DNA from: Tepiditoga spiralis
GTDB lineage: Bacteria > Thermotogota > Thermotogae > Petrotogales > Petrotogaceae
Length of the DNA stretch: 64,000 nucleotides
Direction: 5' to 3'
Assembly (NCBI RefSeq): GCF_014701195.1
Contig: NZ_AP018712.1
Location: 124,001 to 188,000, forward strand
The position numbers were made by a program, and so were the translations under genes. This document shows positions 42,335 to 51,836 of the stretch, piece after piece. Every line of letters starts with the position of its first letter. Position 1 is the stretch's first letter. The notes under the pieces are model-generated. The model saw only the letters and a program-made list of their open reading frames with translations. It was not told the origin of the DNA and did not search any database.

Positions 42335-42363
42335 ATTTTAACAGATTTCTGGTAATTTGTAAA
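42335..42363 (-). promoter_or_regulatory. Promoter of tRNA-Asp
   Basis: On the minus strand TTTACA (42358-42363), a 17-bp spacer and TAAAAT (42335-42340), 15 bases from the mature tRNA 5' end. The -35 and spacing are the same as at tRNA-Glu. Confidence 0.72.
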
Positions 42364-42457
42364 TATATTTAAAGTTAAAAAAATGTTACATTTTTATTTT
42401 TCTTAATTATTGATAAATTTTTTTAATTTATTAGCTTCACTGTTTATTTTTTAATAT

Positions 42458-42486
42458 TTGATTTTTATTTTTCCTTAGAGTATAAT
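42458..42486 (+). promoter_or_regulatory. Promoter of the metallophosphoesterase gene
   Basis: TTGATT (42458-42463), a 17-bp spacer and TATAAT (42481-42486), 32 bases before the ATG. Confidence 0.72.
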
Positions 42487-42518
42487 AAAAGTGAATTTTA
42501 TATTTTGGGAAGTGATTT

Positions 42519-43685
42519 ATGAAACTTTATATAAGCGATTTACACATTGGAAATGGAAGTTCTAAAGATGATTTTGTTTATGATGAAAATTTAATTTATA
42601 TATTAAAAAATATGAAGTTTAATGAACTATTTTTTGTTGGTGATATTTTTGAATTAATAGCTGGAAACAATACTTCTTTACTCAATACGGCAAAAGAGTA
42701 TATAGATAATTTTAATGTATCAGAATTAAAAAATGTGTACAATAAGCATCAACAACTTTTTGATACAATTAATAAAATATCTAAAAAGTCTAAAATTAGA
42801 TATATTATTGGAAATCATGATTATTATATATTTCACAATGAAAAATTACAACAAACAATAAAAGATTTTATGGGAAATATAGAATTCTTTCCTTATTATT
42901 ATGATAAAAAATGTAAAATATTTATCATTCATGGTAATCAATTCGATCCAATGAATAGATTTGCAATTGACAAAGAAAATAATATTTTACCTTCTTTTGG
43001 TGAATATATGATGAAGTATATGGAAGAAAATTTTGATTCTACAGTCAATGATATTCTTCCAGATGAATTAATTTCTGATTATGATAATATTTCACCTATA
43101 CTGGATGTTTTTCAATGGTTAGATTATATAAACGAAAGGTACAACTTAAAATGTAACTTAAAATCTTTGTGGTCTGAAAATTTTATAAACTTTGTAAGAA
43201 CACCTCAAATAAAAAAATGGTTAAAGGTAAGTTTCCCAAAATACTCAATATTAACTAATGTTTTTGTAAATAAAATTGGTGGAATGAAATTTGGAGAATT
43301 TTTAGTTAGAACAATAATGTTATTTAGAGGTTTTAAAAAAACAAATTCACTTTTATTACAATCAAAAAAACTATTATTAGATGATTTTTATATTCCTAAA
43401 AAAAATTTAATTGGATATACAGATAAATCTATTAGATTAGACTCAAAAGATATAAATGGTATTATCATGGGTCACAATCATCAACCCACACACAAAATAT
43501 TAAAAAATGCTTACACAAAAAAATTTTATGCTAATACAGGTGCATGGAAACATATAGTTTCTAAAAATTTTGGGATAAATGAAAATGAATTTATAAGAAA
43601 AAATGTAATATCTTATCTTTGTATAGAAGAAAATTTAAAAGTAAAACTCTATACTGAAGAAAGTTATTTTGGAGGTGGAAAATGA
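42519..43685 (+). CDS. Metallophosphoesterase of unknown substrate
   Basis: The 388-residue protein has the calcineurin-like metal motifs in order: YISDLHIGNG (D-x-H near residue 5), FFVGDIFELIAG (GD near 42), YIIGNHDYY (GNHD near 100), FIIHGNQFD (H near 139) and MGHNHQP (GHxH near 324). A long helical middle part (about 150-300) is not recognisable. The UDP-diacylglucosamine hydrolase LpxH and other phosphodiesterases share the first motifs, but a lipid A role is doubtful here. ATG 42519 follows GGGAAGTGA. It overlaps the binding-protein gene by four bases. Confidence 0.85.
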   Translation: MKLYISDLHIGNGSSKDDFVYDENLIYILKNMKFNELFFVGDIFELIAGNNTSLLNTAKEYIDNFNVSELKNVYNKHQQLFDTINKISKKSKIRYIIGNHDYYIFHNEKLQQTIKDFMGNIEFFPYYYDKKCKIFIIHGNQFDPMNRFAIDKENNILPSFGEYMMKYMEENFDSTVNDILPDELISDYDNISPILDVFQWLDYINERYNLKCNLKSLWSENFINFVRTPQIKKWLKVSFPKYSILTNVFVNKIGGMKFGEFLVRTIMLFRGFKKTNSLLLQSKKLLLDDFYIPKKNLIGYTDKSIRLDSKDINGIIMGHNHQPTHKILKNAYTKKFYANTGAWKHIVSKNFGINENEFIRKNVISYLCIEENLKVKLYTEESYFGGGK

Positions 43686-44575
43686 AAAAATTTTTAATTG
43701 TTAGCATTATTTTAATTGTTTCAGTATCTATTTTCTCAATGAGTTTTTACAATCCTATAGGTCCAACTTTATTACCTGCTGCTGGACTATATATAGCTCC
43801 ACCAAAAGATTTAAAAACCAACTTATGGAGAACGCTTGATGAAGCTCAAACAATTGTTTTAAAAGAACAAGCTGATTTTATAGTTTTACCAGTAGCTTAT
43901 GGAATACAATTAATAAATAAGGGTGCAAATTATAAGCTTGCTGGAGTATCTTTGTGGAAAACTTTTTATCTTGTTTCTTCACAAAACATAAAAGATGTAA
44001 AACAACTTGAAGGTAAAAGAGTTTTAACTATACATGGACCAGGTCAAACTGCAGATTTAATTTTAAAAATGGTAAAAAAAGAAATGAACTTGAATTTTGA
44101 TATAGTATACGTAAAAAGTGGTGCAGATATAATTCAACTTCTTGCAAGTAACAAAGAAAGTATAGCTGTACTTCCAGAACCATTTGTATCTTTAGCAGAA
44201 GTAAAAACTAAAGGAAAAATAAGTCCAAAATTAGATATACAAAGTATTTATTATAAGGTTTCAAAAAGTATCAACAAGATTCCTATTGCAGGACTTTTTA
44301 TAAAAAACTCAATAAATGTATCTACTGCAAATGAAATTATAAACGCTTACAGAAAATCAACAAATGATTTTTTCATAAATAACACCAATGAAGCCATAGA
44401 TTTTGTTGTTAAATCAATGGGAGGAAAGATGCCCAAACCTGTAATTGAAAAAGCTGCAAAACGTTCTGAAATAATATACAAAACAGATATTGGAAATGTT
44501 TTAAATTATTTAAAAATATTAAAAAAGTTTAATTTTATAGATAATTATTCTAAAGATATGTTGTACTTAAAATAA
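43682..44575 (+). CDS. Orphan substrate-binding protein, NMT1/ThiY-like
   Basis: The 297-residue protein has a signal peptide (about 1-20, no lipobox) and a two-lobed binding-protein pattern of the NMT1/SsuA/ThiY kind: GPTLLPAAGLYIAPP, then ADFIVLPVAYGIQLINKGANYKLAGV and LEGKRVLTIHGPGQTADLILK. The later segment SIAVLPEPFVSLAEVK is typical of this class. Ligands of such proteins include sulfonates, taurine and thiamine precursors; none can be chosen. No permease or ATPase gene is adjacent, which is unusual, since the next gene is ppdK. Coupling to a phosphoesterase (ATGA overlap) is the only contextual clue. Confidence 0.78.
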   Translation: MKKFLIVSIILIVSVSIFSMSFYNPIGPTLLPAAGLYIAPPKDLKTNLWRTLDEAQTIVLKEQADFIVLPVAYGIQLINKGANYKLAGVSLWKTFYLVSSQNIKDVKQLEGKRVLTIHGPGQTADLILKMVKKEMNLNFDIVYVKSGADIIQLLASNKESIAVLPEPFVSLAEVKTKGKISPKLDIQSIYYKVSKSINKIPIAGLFIKNSINVSTANEIINAYRKSTNDFFINNTNEAIDFVVKSMGGKMPKPVIEKAAKRSEIIYKTDIGNVLNYLKILKKFNFIDNYSKDMLYLK

Positions 44576-44732
44576 CCTTTTCAACACTATACAAACATTG
44601 TTTTTTACACAGAATCTATATTTTTGTAATAATTTTGATGGTTATTGATTTTTTCTATTTATAAAAATATGGTATCATTTCTTGATTATAAAAAATATTT
44701 ACGTATTTACTTTAGAAATGGGAGGGAAAAGA

Positions 44733-47393
44733 ATGACTAAAAAATATGTTTACTCTTGGGGTAACGGAGAAGCTGAAGGTAGTTCAAAAATGAAACATCT
44801 TTTAGGAGGTAAAGGAGCTAATCTTGCTGAAATGGCATCATTAGGATTCCCTACTCCAGGTGGATTTACAATCACAACTGAAATGTGTGATTACTATTGG
44901 AAAAATGGTAAAGTTTTTCCTCAAGAATTAAAAGCTGAAGTTGATGCAGCTATTGAAAAATTAGAAAAAATATCTGGTAAAAGATTTGGAGACAATGAAA
45001 ATCCATTATTAGTATCTGTTAGATCAGGTGCTGCAGTTTCAATGCCAGGTATGATGGATACTATATTAAACCTTGGTTTAAATGATGTTTCTGTTAAAGC
45101 TTTAGCAAAATTATCAAACAATGAAAGATTTGCTTATGATTCATATAGAAGATTTATGCAAATGTTTGGTGACGTTGCTCTTGGAATTGAACATGCTAAA
45201 TTTGAAGAAAAATTAAATATAGTAAAAAGAGAAAAAGGCGTTACAGGAGATCTCGAACTTGATGCAGAAGATTTAAAGAAAGTTGTTGAACTTTATAAAG
45301 AAGCTTATAAAGAAGCAGGATTAGACTTTCCACAAGATCCAAAGAAACAAATGTGGGCTGCTATTGAAGCTGTTTTTGGAAGTTGGAATAACGAAAGAGC
45401 TATAAAATATAGAGCTATAAATGGTATTAAAGAAGGAGAATTACTTGGAACAGCTGTAAATGTTCAAATGATGGCATTTGGTAATATGGGAGAAGATTCT
45501 GGAACTGGAGTTGCTTTCACAAGAAACCCTAATACTGGAGAAAAGAAATTTTATGGTGAATATTTATTAAACGCACAAGGTGAAGACGTTGTTGCTGGTA
45601 TAAGAACTCCAGAACCAATGGAAAAATTAAATGAAGTTAATCCTGAAGTTTACAAACAATTATGTGATATAATGACAAAACTTGAAAATCATTTTAGAGA
45701 TATGCAAGATATTGAATTTACAATGGAAAAAGGTAAATTATATTTATTACAAACAAGAACAGGAAAAAGAACTTCTGCTGCTGCAGTTAAAATAGCTGTA
45801 GACATGTTAAAAGAAGGATTAATAACAGAAGAAGAAGCAGTTATGAGAGTTAAACCTGCCGATATTGAAAAACTTCTTCACCCTATGTTTGATGCAGAAG
45901 AACTTAAAAAAGCTCAATATATGGGTAAAGGATTACCTGCTTCTCCAGGTGCTGCAACAGGTATGGCTATATTTAGTGCAGATAAAGCTGAAGAAAAAGC
46001 TGAAGAAGGTATTCCAGTTATTCTTGTAAGACCAGAAACATCTCCAGAAGATGTTGGTGGAATGAATGCTGCAGAAGGTATCTTAACAGCAACAGGAGGT
46101 ATGACTTCACATGCTGCAGTTGTTGCAAGAGGTATGGGTAAAACTGCAATAGTTGGAGCTGCAAACTTAGAAATAGATGAAAATGCTAAAACTGCTACAA
46201 TAAATGGCGTTACTATAAAAGAAAATGATTGGGTATCATTAGATGGAAACGAAGGTAAATATTATGCTGGTAAAGTAAAAACAATAAAACCTCAAGGTTT
46301 ACACGGAGATATAGCTGAATTATTAGAAGTTGCAGATAAATTAGCAGATCTTGGAGTTAGAGCAAATGCCGATATACCAAGAGATGCAAAAGTAGCAAGA
46401 GAATTTGGTGCAAAAGGAATTGGACTTTGTAGAACAGAACATATGTTCTTTGATGAAGCAAGAATAATGAAGATGAGAACTATGATTGTTTCTAAAACTG
46501 TAGAACAAAGAGAAGCTGCTCTTTCCGAATTACTTCCATTCCAAAAAGCAGACTTTAAAGGTTTATTTGAAGCAATGGAAGGATATGGAGTTACTATAAG
46601 ATACTTGGATCCACCTCTTCATGAATTTTTACCAAATGATGAAGAACAAATGAAAGAAATTGCTCCTCAACTCGGTATATCTGTTGAAGAATTAAAAGAA
46701 ATAGTTGAAAATTTACATGAATTCAATCCAATGATGGGTCATAGAGGTTGTAGACTTTCTATAACTTATCCTGAAATTGCAGTTATGCAAACAAAAGCTG
46801 TTATAGGTGCTGCTATTGAAGTAGCAAAAGAAGGTAAAAAAGTTAGACCAGAAATCATGATTCCACTTGTTGGAAAAGTTGATGAATTAAAATTCTTAAG
46901 AGAATTAGTTGAAAAAACAGCAAATGAATTAATAAAAGAATCAGGAATTGACCTTGAATACAAAGTTGGTACTATGATAGAAGTTCCAAGAGCTGCTGCT
47001 ACTGCAGATCAAATTGCACAACAAGCAGATTTCTTTAGCTTTGGTACAAATGATTTAACTCAATTAACACTTGGTTTCTCAAGAGATGATTATGGTAAGT
47101 TCATAAAAGAATACATAAAAGAAGGAATTTATGAATCAGATCCATTCCAACACATTGATAGAAGAGGTGTTGGTAGAATGATTAAGATGGCTCTTAATGA
47201 TGGTAGAGAAGTTAATCCATTATTAAAAACAGGAGTTTGTGGTGAACATGGTGGAGATCCTGAATCAATTGAATTCTGTCACTTAGTTGGTTTAGACTAT
47301 GTTTCATGTTCTCCATATAGAGTTCCAGTTGCAAGACTCGCTGCTGCTCAAGCTGCAGTTACATACAAAAGAAGAAAAAGAGTTAATGATTAA
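44733..47393 (+). CDS. ppdK: Pyruvate, phosphate dikinase
   Basis: The 886-residue enzyme interconverts pyruvate + ATP + Pi and phosphoenolpyruvate + AMP + PPi. It has the N-terminal ATP-grasp part (GGKGANLAEMASLGFPTPGG near 24; SVRSGAAVSMPGMMDT), the swivelling His domain (GGMTSHAAVVARGMGK near 453, catalytic His) and the PEP-binding barrel (FGAKGIGLCRTEHMF; FSFGTNDLTQ; GVCGEHGGDP with catalytic Cys near 830). The length is normal. I use ATG 44733 because GGGAGGG directly precedes it; an in-frame ATG at 44682 has no RBS. The gene has a clear terminator and lies before oadB. Confidence 0.95.
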   Translation: MTKKYVYSWGNGEAEGSSKMKHLLGGKGANLAEMASLGFPTPGGFTITTEMCDYYWKNGKVFPQELKAEVDAAIEKLEKISGKRFGDNENPLLVSVRSGAAVSMPGMMDTILNLGLNDVSVKALAKLSNNERFAYDSYRRFMQMFGDVALGIEHAKFEEKLNIVKREKGVTGDLELDAEDLKKVVELYKEAYKEAGLDFPQDPKKQMWAAIEAVFGSWNNERAIKYRAINGIKEGELLGTAVNVQMMAFGNMGEDSGTGVAFTRNPNTGEKKFYGEYLLNAQGEDVVAGIRTPEPMEKLNEVNPEVYKQLCDIMTKLENHFRDMQDIEFTMEKGKLYLLQTRTGKRTSAAAVKIAVDMLKEGLITEEEAVMRVKPADIEKLLHPMFDAEELKKAQYMGKGLPASPGAATGMAIFSADKAEEKAEEGIPVILVRPETSPEDVGGMNAAEGILTATGGMTSHAAVVARGMGKTAIVGAANLEIDENAKTATINGVTIKENDWVSLDGNEGKYYAGKVKTIKPQGLHGDIAELLEVADKLADLGVRANADIPRDAKVAREFGAKGIGLCRTEHMFFDEARIMKMRTMIVSKTVEQREAALSELLPFQKADFKGLFEAMEGYGVTIRYLDPPLHEFLPNDEEQMKEIAPQLGISVEELKEIVENLHEFNPMMGHRGCRLSITYPEIAVMQTKAVIGAAIEVAKEGKKVRPEIMIPLVGKVDELKFLRELVEKTANELIKESGIDLEYKVGTMIEVPRAAATADQIAQQADFFSFGTNDLTQLTLGFSRDDYGKFIKEYIKEGIYESDPFQHIDRRGVGRMIKMALNDGREVNPLLKTGVCGEHGGDPESIEFCHLVGLDYVSCSPYRVPVARLAAAQAAVTYKRRKRVND

Positions 47394-47404
47394 TAAATAA
47401 TCTT

Positions 47405-47433
47405 AAAGCGGGGAGTTTATCCCCGCTTTTTAT
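47405..47433 (+). terminator. Intrinsic terminator after ppdK
   Basis: A 10-bp stem AAAGCGGGGA/TCCCCGCTTT (47405-47414 with 47420-47429) is followed by T residues. Confidence 0.9.
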
Positions 47434-47475
47434 AAATTATTTACAATATACCCCGATATGCTTATATAATTAAAC

Positions 47476-47504
47476 TTGAAAAATTTTTCATGGTGAATTA
47501 TAAT
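47476..47504 (+). promoter_or_regulatory. Promoter of the oadB-korDA unit
   Basis: TTGAAA (47476-47481), a 17-bp spacer and TATAAT (47499-47504), 36 bases before the ATG. Confidence 0.78.
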
Positions 47505-47540
47505 ATTTTTAGCTTTTAAAATAACTAAGGAGGAAGAGGC

Positions 47541-48818
47541 ATGACATCCCCATCCGTAAAAAAAATTATTTTTATTCTTATGTTCATGTTGGTAACATTT
47601 TCACTTTTTGCAGATACTCCTAATGTTCCTGCAAAAAACAACGTTAATACAACATCGGTAGTTACTACTAGTAATACTACTGAAGAAAACGGTTTAATTT
47701 TATTTTTAAAAAACAACGGCTTTGCAAAACTAACTTGGAAACACATAGTTATGATCTTAATCGGTATCTTGGTAATATGGGTTGCAATATCTAAAGATGC
47801 AGAACCTTTATTACTTGTATCCTTGGGGTTTGGTATGATTTTGGCAAATATTCCACCAGAAGTTACAGGATTTTTATCTCCGCCAACATCTGTTTCACCA
47901 GGAGGATTAATTTATTATATAAAACAAGGTATGCTTTTAGGTATATATCCTCCATTAATCTTTTTAGGATTAGGAGCTATGACAGACTTTTCTTATCTTA
48001 TTGCAAATCCAATATTATTCTTACTCGGAGCTGCTGCTCAAGTTGGAATATTTGTAACCTTTATCATTGCTAATTTAATTGGATTTAATATGTTTGAAGC
48101 TGCTTCAATTTCAATTATTGGTGGTGCAGATGGTCCTACATCTATTTATCTTGCATCAAGATTTGCTCCTCAAATATTATCAATAATTGCTGTTGCAGCG
48201 TATTCATATATTGCTTTAATACCAATTATTCAACCACCTATTTCAAAATTTTGGACAACAAAAGCAGAAAGAAAAATAAGAATGAAAAAATTAAGAGTTG
48301 TTTCTCAAAGAGAAAAAATAATTTTTCCAATATTAACGACTCTTGTTGTAACCTTAATAGTTCCACAGGCAATTTCTTTAGTTGGTATGTTAATGCTTGG
48401 TAATCTTTTAAAAGAAAGTGGAAGAACTGCAAGGCTTGCCGAAGCAGCTTCAAGGTATATACTCGATGTGAGTACAATACTTTTAATGTTATCTGTTGGA
48501 GCTTCTGCAACTGCAGATAAATTCTTGACACCAGCATTTTTAAAAATATTATTCTTAGGTGCTGCTGCATTTATAGTTGCCCTTTCATCTGGTATTTTAG
48601 TTGCTAAGTTTATGAATTTATTCTTAAAAAACAAAATAAATCCTTTAATAGGAGCAGCAGGAGTTTCTGCTGTACCTGATGCAGCAAGAGTTGCTCAGCA
48701 TGTTGCACAAGAAGACGATCCTGGAAACTTTATATTAATGCATGCAATGGGTCCAAATGTTGCTGGTGTTATAGGATCAGCAGTTGCCGCTGGTATTTTT
48801 ATAAACATGATACACTAA
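47541..48818 (+). CDS. oadB: Sodium-pumping decarboxylase beta subunit (OadB/GcdB family)
   Basis: The 425-residue membrane protein couples decarboxylation of a carboxybiotinyl partner to Na+ export. The hallmark SIIGGADGPTSIYLASRFAP near residues 191-210 contains the Na+-site Asp. GAAGVSAVPDAARVAQ and HAMGPNVAGVIGSAVAAG are the C-terminal signatures. Its N-terminus carries a signal-sequence-like helix (about 5-24) and a Thr/Asn-rich linker ahead of the first core helix, an addition not present in basic OadB. No alpha, gamma or biotin-carrier gene is adjacent, so its partners are elsewhere. Which decarboxylase it serves is not clear. RBS AAGGAGG precedes the ATG. Confidence 0.9.
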   Translation: MTSPSVKKIIFILMFMLVTFSLFADTPNVPAKNNVNTTSVVTTSNTTEENGLILFLKNNGFAKLTWKHIVMILIGILVIWVAISKDAEPLLLVSLGFGMILANIPPEVTGFLSPPTSVSPGGLIYYIKQGMLLGIYPPLIFLGLGAMTDFSYLIANPILFLLGAAAQVGIFVTFIIANLIGFNMFEAASISIIGGADGPTSIYLASRFAPQILSIIAVAAYSYIALIPIIQPPISKFWTTKAERKIRMKKLRVVSQREKIIFPILTTLVVTLIVPQAISLVGMLMLGNLLKESGRTARLAEAASRYILDVSTILLMLSVGASATADKFLTPAFLKILFLGAAAFIVALSSGILVAKFMNLFLKNKINPLIGAAGVSAVPDAARVAQHVAQEDDPGNFILMHAMGPNVAGVIGSAVAAGIFINMIH

Positions 48819-48853
48819 TTATCGCATTTGCGAATTAATTTGGAGGTGCTGTT

Positions 48854-49069
48854 ATGCCATCCGTGAAAAAAAATTTCAAGGTGGAAATAAACTATGAGTA
48901 CTGTAAAAAATGTGGATTATGTTACTGGATATGTCCTACAAAAACAATAATTGCAGGAGAATATGGAAAACCTGAAGTTCCAGATCATGCTAAATGTATT
49001 GGATGTTTACAATGTGAAAAAATATGTCCTGATTTTGCAATAAATGTTATTGAGGATGGTGAAAAATAA
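48854..49069 (+). CDS. korD: 2-oxoacid:ferredoxin oxidoreductase delta (ferredoxin) subunit
   Basis: The 71-residue protein is a 2[4Fe-4S] ferredoxin with CKKCGLCYWICPTKTI and CIGCLQCEKICPDFAI. It starts with a short basic leader and ends in an acidic tail. Its placement directly before the alpha subunit (TAATG one-base overlap) is the KorD pattern. It carries electrons from the oxidoreductase to free ferredoxin. RBS GGAGGTG. Confidence 0.88.
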   Translation: MPSVKKNFKVEINYEYCKKCGLCYWICPTKTIIAGEYGKPEVPDHAKCIGCLQCEKICPDFAINVIEDGEK

Positions 49070-50229
49070 TGGGTAAAGTACACTTTATGTCTGGAAATGA
49101 AGCTTGTGCTCATGCTGCCATAAAAGCAGGATGTAGATTTTTTGGAGGTTATCCTATTACACCATCAACAGAAGTGGCAGAAACACTAGCTAGAGAACTC
49201 CCAAAAGTTGGAGGAACATTTATTCAAATGGAAGATGAAATTGCAAGTGCCGCTTCAATAATTGGAGCTTCTCTTGCTGGAGCAAAATCTATGACAGCAA
49301 CTAGTGGTCCAGGTTTTTCCTTAATGCAAGAAGCATTTGGATACGCAGTTATGACTGAAACGCCTTGTGTCTTTGTAGATGTAATGAGAGGTGGTCCTTC
49401 AACAGGACTTCCAACAAAACCATCTCAAGGAGATATTATGCAAGTTAGATGGGGAACACATGGAGATCATCAAATAATTGTCCTTTATCCTTCAACAGTT
49501 GAAGAAGTATACAAATATACAATTACTGCTTTCAATTATGCTGAAAAATATAGAACACCTGTAATATTATTAATGGATGAAACTCTTGGTCATATGCGTG
49601 AAAGTTTTTATATAGATTATGAAGATGAGTATCCTGAAGTTATAGAAAGAATTAAAGATGTAGAATTAGAAGAAGAAGATGTTTTTCATCCATTTGATGT
49701 TGATGAAAACAGTGAAATTTCACCTTTAATGGAAATGGGAAAATCAAGATTCCACGTATCTGGTTTAGTACACGATGAAACAGGATTCCCTGTTGGAACA
49801 TCTCCTGAAATTGCTGATAAAGCTATAAGACACTTAGATTCAAAAATAAGATTGTATGCTGAAGAAATAGCTATATACGATGAATATATGTTGACCGATG
49901 CTGAAATAGTTGTTGTTGCTTATGGATCCACAGCAAGAGCCGCTTTAAGAGCTGTTAAAATGGCAAGAGGAGATAAAATACCTGTTGGATTGTTTAAACC
50001 AATTACAATATGGCCATTACCTTCTTCAAGAATTAAAAATTTATTTAAAAATGCTCAAGCATTGATAGTTCCAGAACTAAATATGGGACAGTATGTTCAA
50101 GAACTTTCCAAATTAAATAAAGGAAACAAGTATATAGAGTCATTAACAAAAGTAAATGGTGAATTAATAACTCCAGAAGAAATTTTAAACTCTATAATAA
50201 AAGTTTGGATACAAATAACAGAAATGTAA
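49069..50229 (+). CDS. korA: 2-oxoacid:ferredoxin oxidoreductase alpha subunit
   Basis: The 386-residue protein has the KorA/VorB start GNEACAHAAIKAGCRFFGGYPITPSTEVAE, then MEDEIASAASIIGASLAGAKSMTATSGPGFSLMQEA, and the domain II pattern VPELNMGQYVQELSKL near 344. It forms the substrate-side subunit of 2-oxoglutarate (or branched 2-oxoacid) oxidoreductase, which makes acyl-CoA, CO2 and reduced ferredoxin. The TPP-binding beta subunit and the gamma subunit normally follow directly; here a terminator and a diguanylate cyclase follow instead. The partners must be elsewhere, or the complex is atypical. Confidence 0.9.
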   Translation: MGKVHFMSGNEACAHAAIKAGCRFFGGYPITPSTEVAETLARELPKVGGTFIQMEDEIASAASIIGASLAGAKSMTATSGPGFSLMQEAFGYAVMTETPCVFVDVMRGGPSTGLPTKPSQGDIMQVRWGTHGDHQIIVLYPSTVEEVYKYTITAFNYAEKYRTPVILLMDETLGHMRESFYIDYEDEYPEVIERIKDVELEEEDVFHPFDVDENSEISPLMEMGKSRFHVSGLVHDETGFPVGTSPEIADKAIRHLDSKIRLYAEEIAIYDEYMLTDAEIVVVAYGSTARAALRAVKMARGDKIPVGLFKPITIWPLPSSRIKNLFKNAQALIVPELNMGQYVQELSKLNKGNKYIESLTKVNGELITPEEILNSIIKVWIQITEM

Positions 50230-50248
50230 AATTATATTTTGAAAAATC

Positions 50249-50286
50249 AATCCCTTAGGGTATAATATACCCAGGGGATTTTTTTA
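50249..50286 (+). terminator. Intrinsic terminator after korA
   Basis: A two-part stem (50249-50254 with 50275-50280, and 50258-50263 with 50267-50272, separated by a small internal loop) is followed by T residues. It closes the oadB-korDA unit. Confidence 0.75.
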
Positions 50287-50303
50287 TTTTAATGAGGTGA
50301 GTT

Positions 50304-51770
50304 ATGTTTTTAGAGAAAAATTTAAAAAAATATGAAGATAAAATTAGAAAAATTTTTATTGAACCTGAGTTAAATTATATATTTTCTGAAATGGATAAAA
50401 ATATATATTATGAGTTCAATACAGATATTTATATTCATGAAAATACTGAACAAGTACCTTTAAATATATATAAAATCTTAAAACTTGCTGAACACTATAA
50501 CCTTTTTAAAATACATAATATAAATATTGTCAAAGAAAAAGAAAAACAATCTATAAGTATAATAAGAAATAATGGAAATTTAATAACTTTGAACTATACT
50601 TTAATGAATACTAACTTTAATAATATTTTATTGCATATAATTAAAAATTCAAGTAATACTTTTTCTTCTTTATTAATAAACATATTTTTAAAAAGTAGTA
50701 GAATTTCACATATATTATTGAATTCAAGAGTAATAATTGAAGAATCATTAAAACATGGTGTAGGTAAAGAAAAAATAATATACGCAATACTTACAGGTAT
50801 AACAACTGAATTTGGTGCTGGATTTGATAGAGCTATTTTATTTAAAAAATATGGAAGCGAATACAAAGTGTATAGAGCATGTGGTCAAAAATCTTTTGAA
50901 GAAAATAAAAAAATAAAAGAAAATTATTTGAATTTAAATCAAACATTAAAACAATTTTTAAATAATTTTGATAAAGCCAAGCCTTTTGGATCTTTAGAAG
51001 TTATATTAAAAAATTTTACTTTAAAAGAAGAAGATATAAAGTATAAATATTTATTTGAAGATTCACTAAAACAAAATAATGCTGTTAAATTACCAATAAG
51101 TTCTTTGAGTAAAAACTTAATAAATAATTTAGATTTAATGGGTGAAATAGCAATGATTCCATTAAACTTTGAAAATAGTCAATATGGATTTATTTTATGT
51201 GATAATAGATATAATAATACGCCTATATCAGACGAACAATTATATGCACTTGATTATTTAGGAAAACAAGGGTCTATAATTTTAGAAACTAAAATTTCTC
51301 ATGAAGCTTTAAAATTCGAAGCAGAAACAGATAGTTTAACAGGACTTGGTAATAGAAACAGTTATGAAAAGTATATTCAAAGATTATCTATTTCTGGAGA
51401 AAAACATATTGGTATTGCAATGATTGATTTAGATAATTTTAAAATAGTTAATGATACTTTTGGTCATAAAGCTGGAGATGAACTATTAATAAAATTTTCA
51501 AAAATAATAAAAGAAGAACTTAGAAAAACCGATTATGCATTCAGATATGGTGGAGATGAATTTACCCTATTTTTTAAAGATATAGACAGTGAAATGCTTA
51601 AATTAAAATTACAAAACATTGAAAAAATTTATTATGAAAAAACTAAAAAAACTTTTTCTGCTGGTGGATTAATAATGAAATATGATATTTATGATGAAAT
51701 AAAAAATGTAGACGAACTTTTATATAAATCAAAAAATTCAGGTAAAGGCAAAATATCTATGCGATTTTGA
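50304..51770 (+). CDS. Cytoplasmic diguanylate cyclase with N-terminal sensory region
   Basis: The 488-residue protein has no membrane helix. Residues 1-145 are not recognised, 150-330 look like a GAF domain (GVGKEKIIYAILTGITTEFGAGFDRAILF and later GFILCDN), and the GGDEF domain fills 335-488. The active motif is FRYGGDEFTLFF near 411-422, and an I-site RxxD (RKTD) lies five residues upstream, so the enzyme should be active and product-inhibited. DSLTGLGNRNSYEK is the domain start. Together with the membrane-bound enzyme at 4839-6473 it shows that c-di-GMP signalling is used here. RBS GAGGTGAG. Confidence 0.87.
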   Translation: MFLEKNLKKYEDKIRKIFIEPELNYIFSEMDKNIYYEFNTDIYIHENTEQVPLNIYKILKLAEHYNLFKIHNINIVKEKEKQSISIIRNNGNLITLNYTLMNTNFNNILLHIIKNSSNTFSSLLINIFLKSSRISHILLNSRVIIEESLKHGVGKEKIIYAILTGITTEFGAGFDRAILFKKYGSEYKVYRACGQKSFEENKKIKENYLNLNQTLKQFLNNFDKAKPFGSLEVILKNFTLKEEDIKYKYLFEDSLKQNNAVKLPISSLSKNLINNLDLMGEIAMIPLNFENSQYGFILCDNRYNNTPISDEQLYALDYLGKQGSIILETKISHEALKFEAETDSLTGLGNRNSYEKYIQRLSISGEKHIGIAMIDLDNFKIVNDTFGHKAGDELLIKFSKIIKEELRKTDYAFRYGGDEFTLFFKDIDSEMLKLKLQNIEKIYYEKTKKTFSAGGLIMKYDIYDEIKNVDELLYKSKNSGKGKISMRF

Positions 51771-51836
51771 TTTTTTATTAAAATATGGTAAAATATACAT
51801 TGAAGTCTTAACAAAAAAAGGAGGAATGTCCCGGAT

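Noticed and set aside
48238-48634. Long minus-strand open frames inside oadB
   Set aside because: They are antisense shadows of a low-GC membrane-protein gene, with no RBS and no family pattern.
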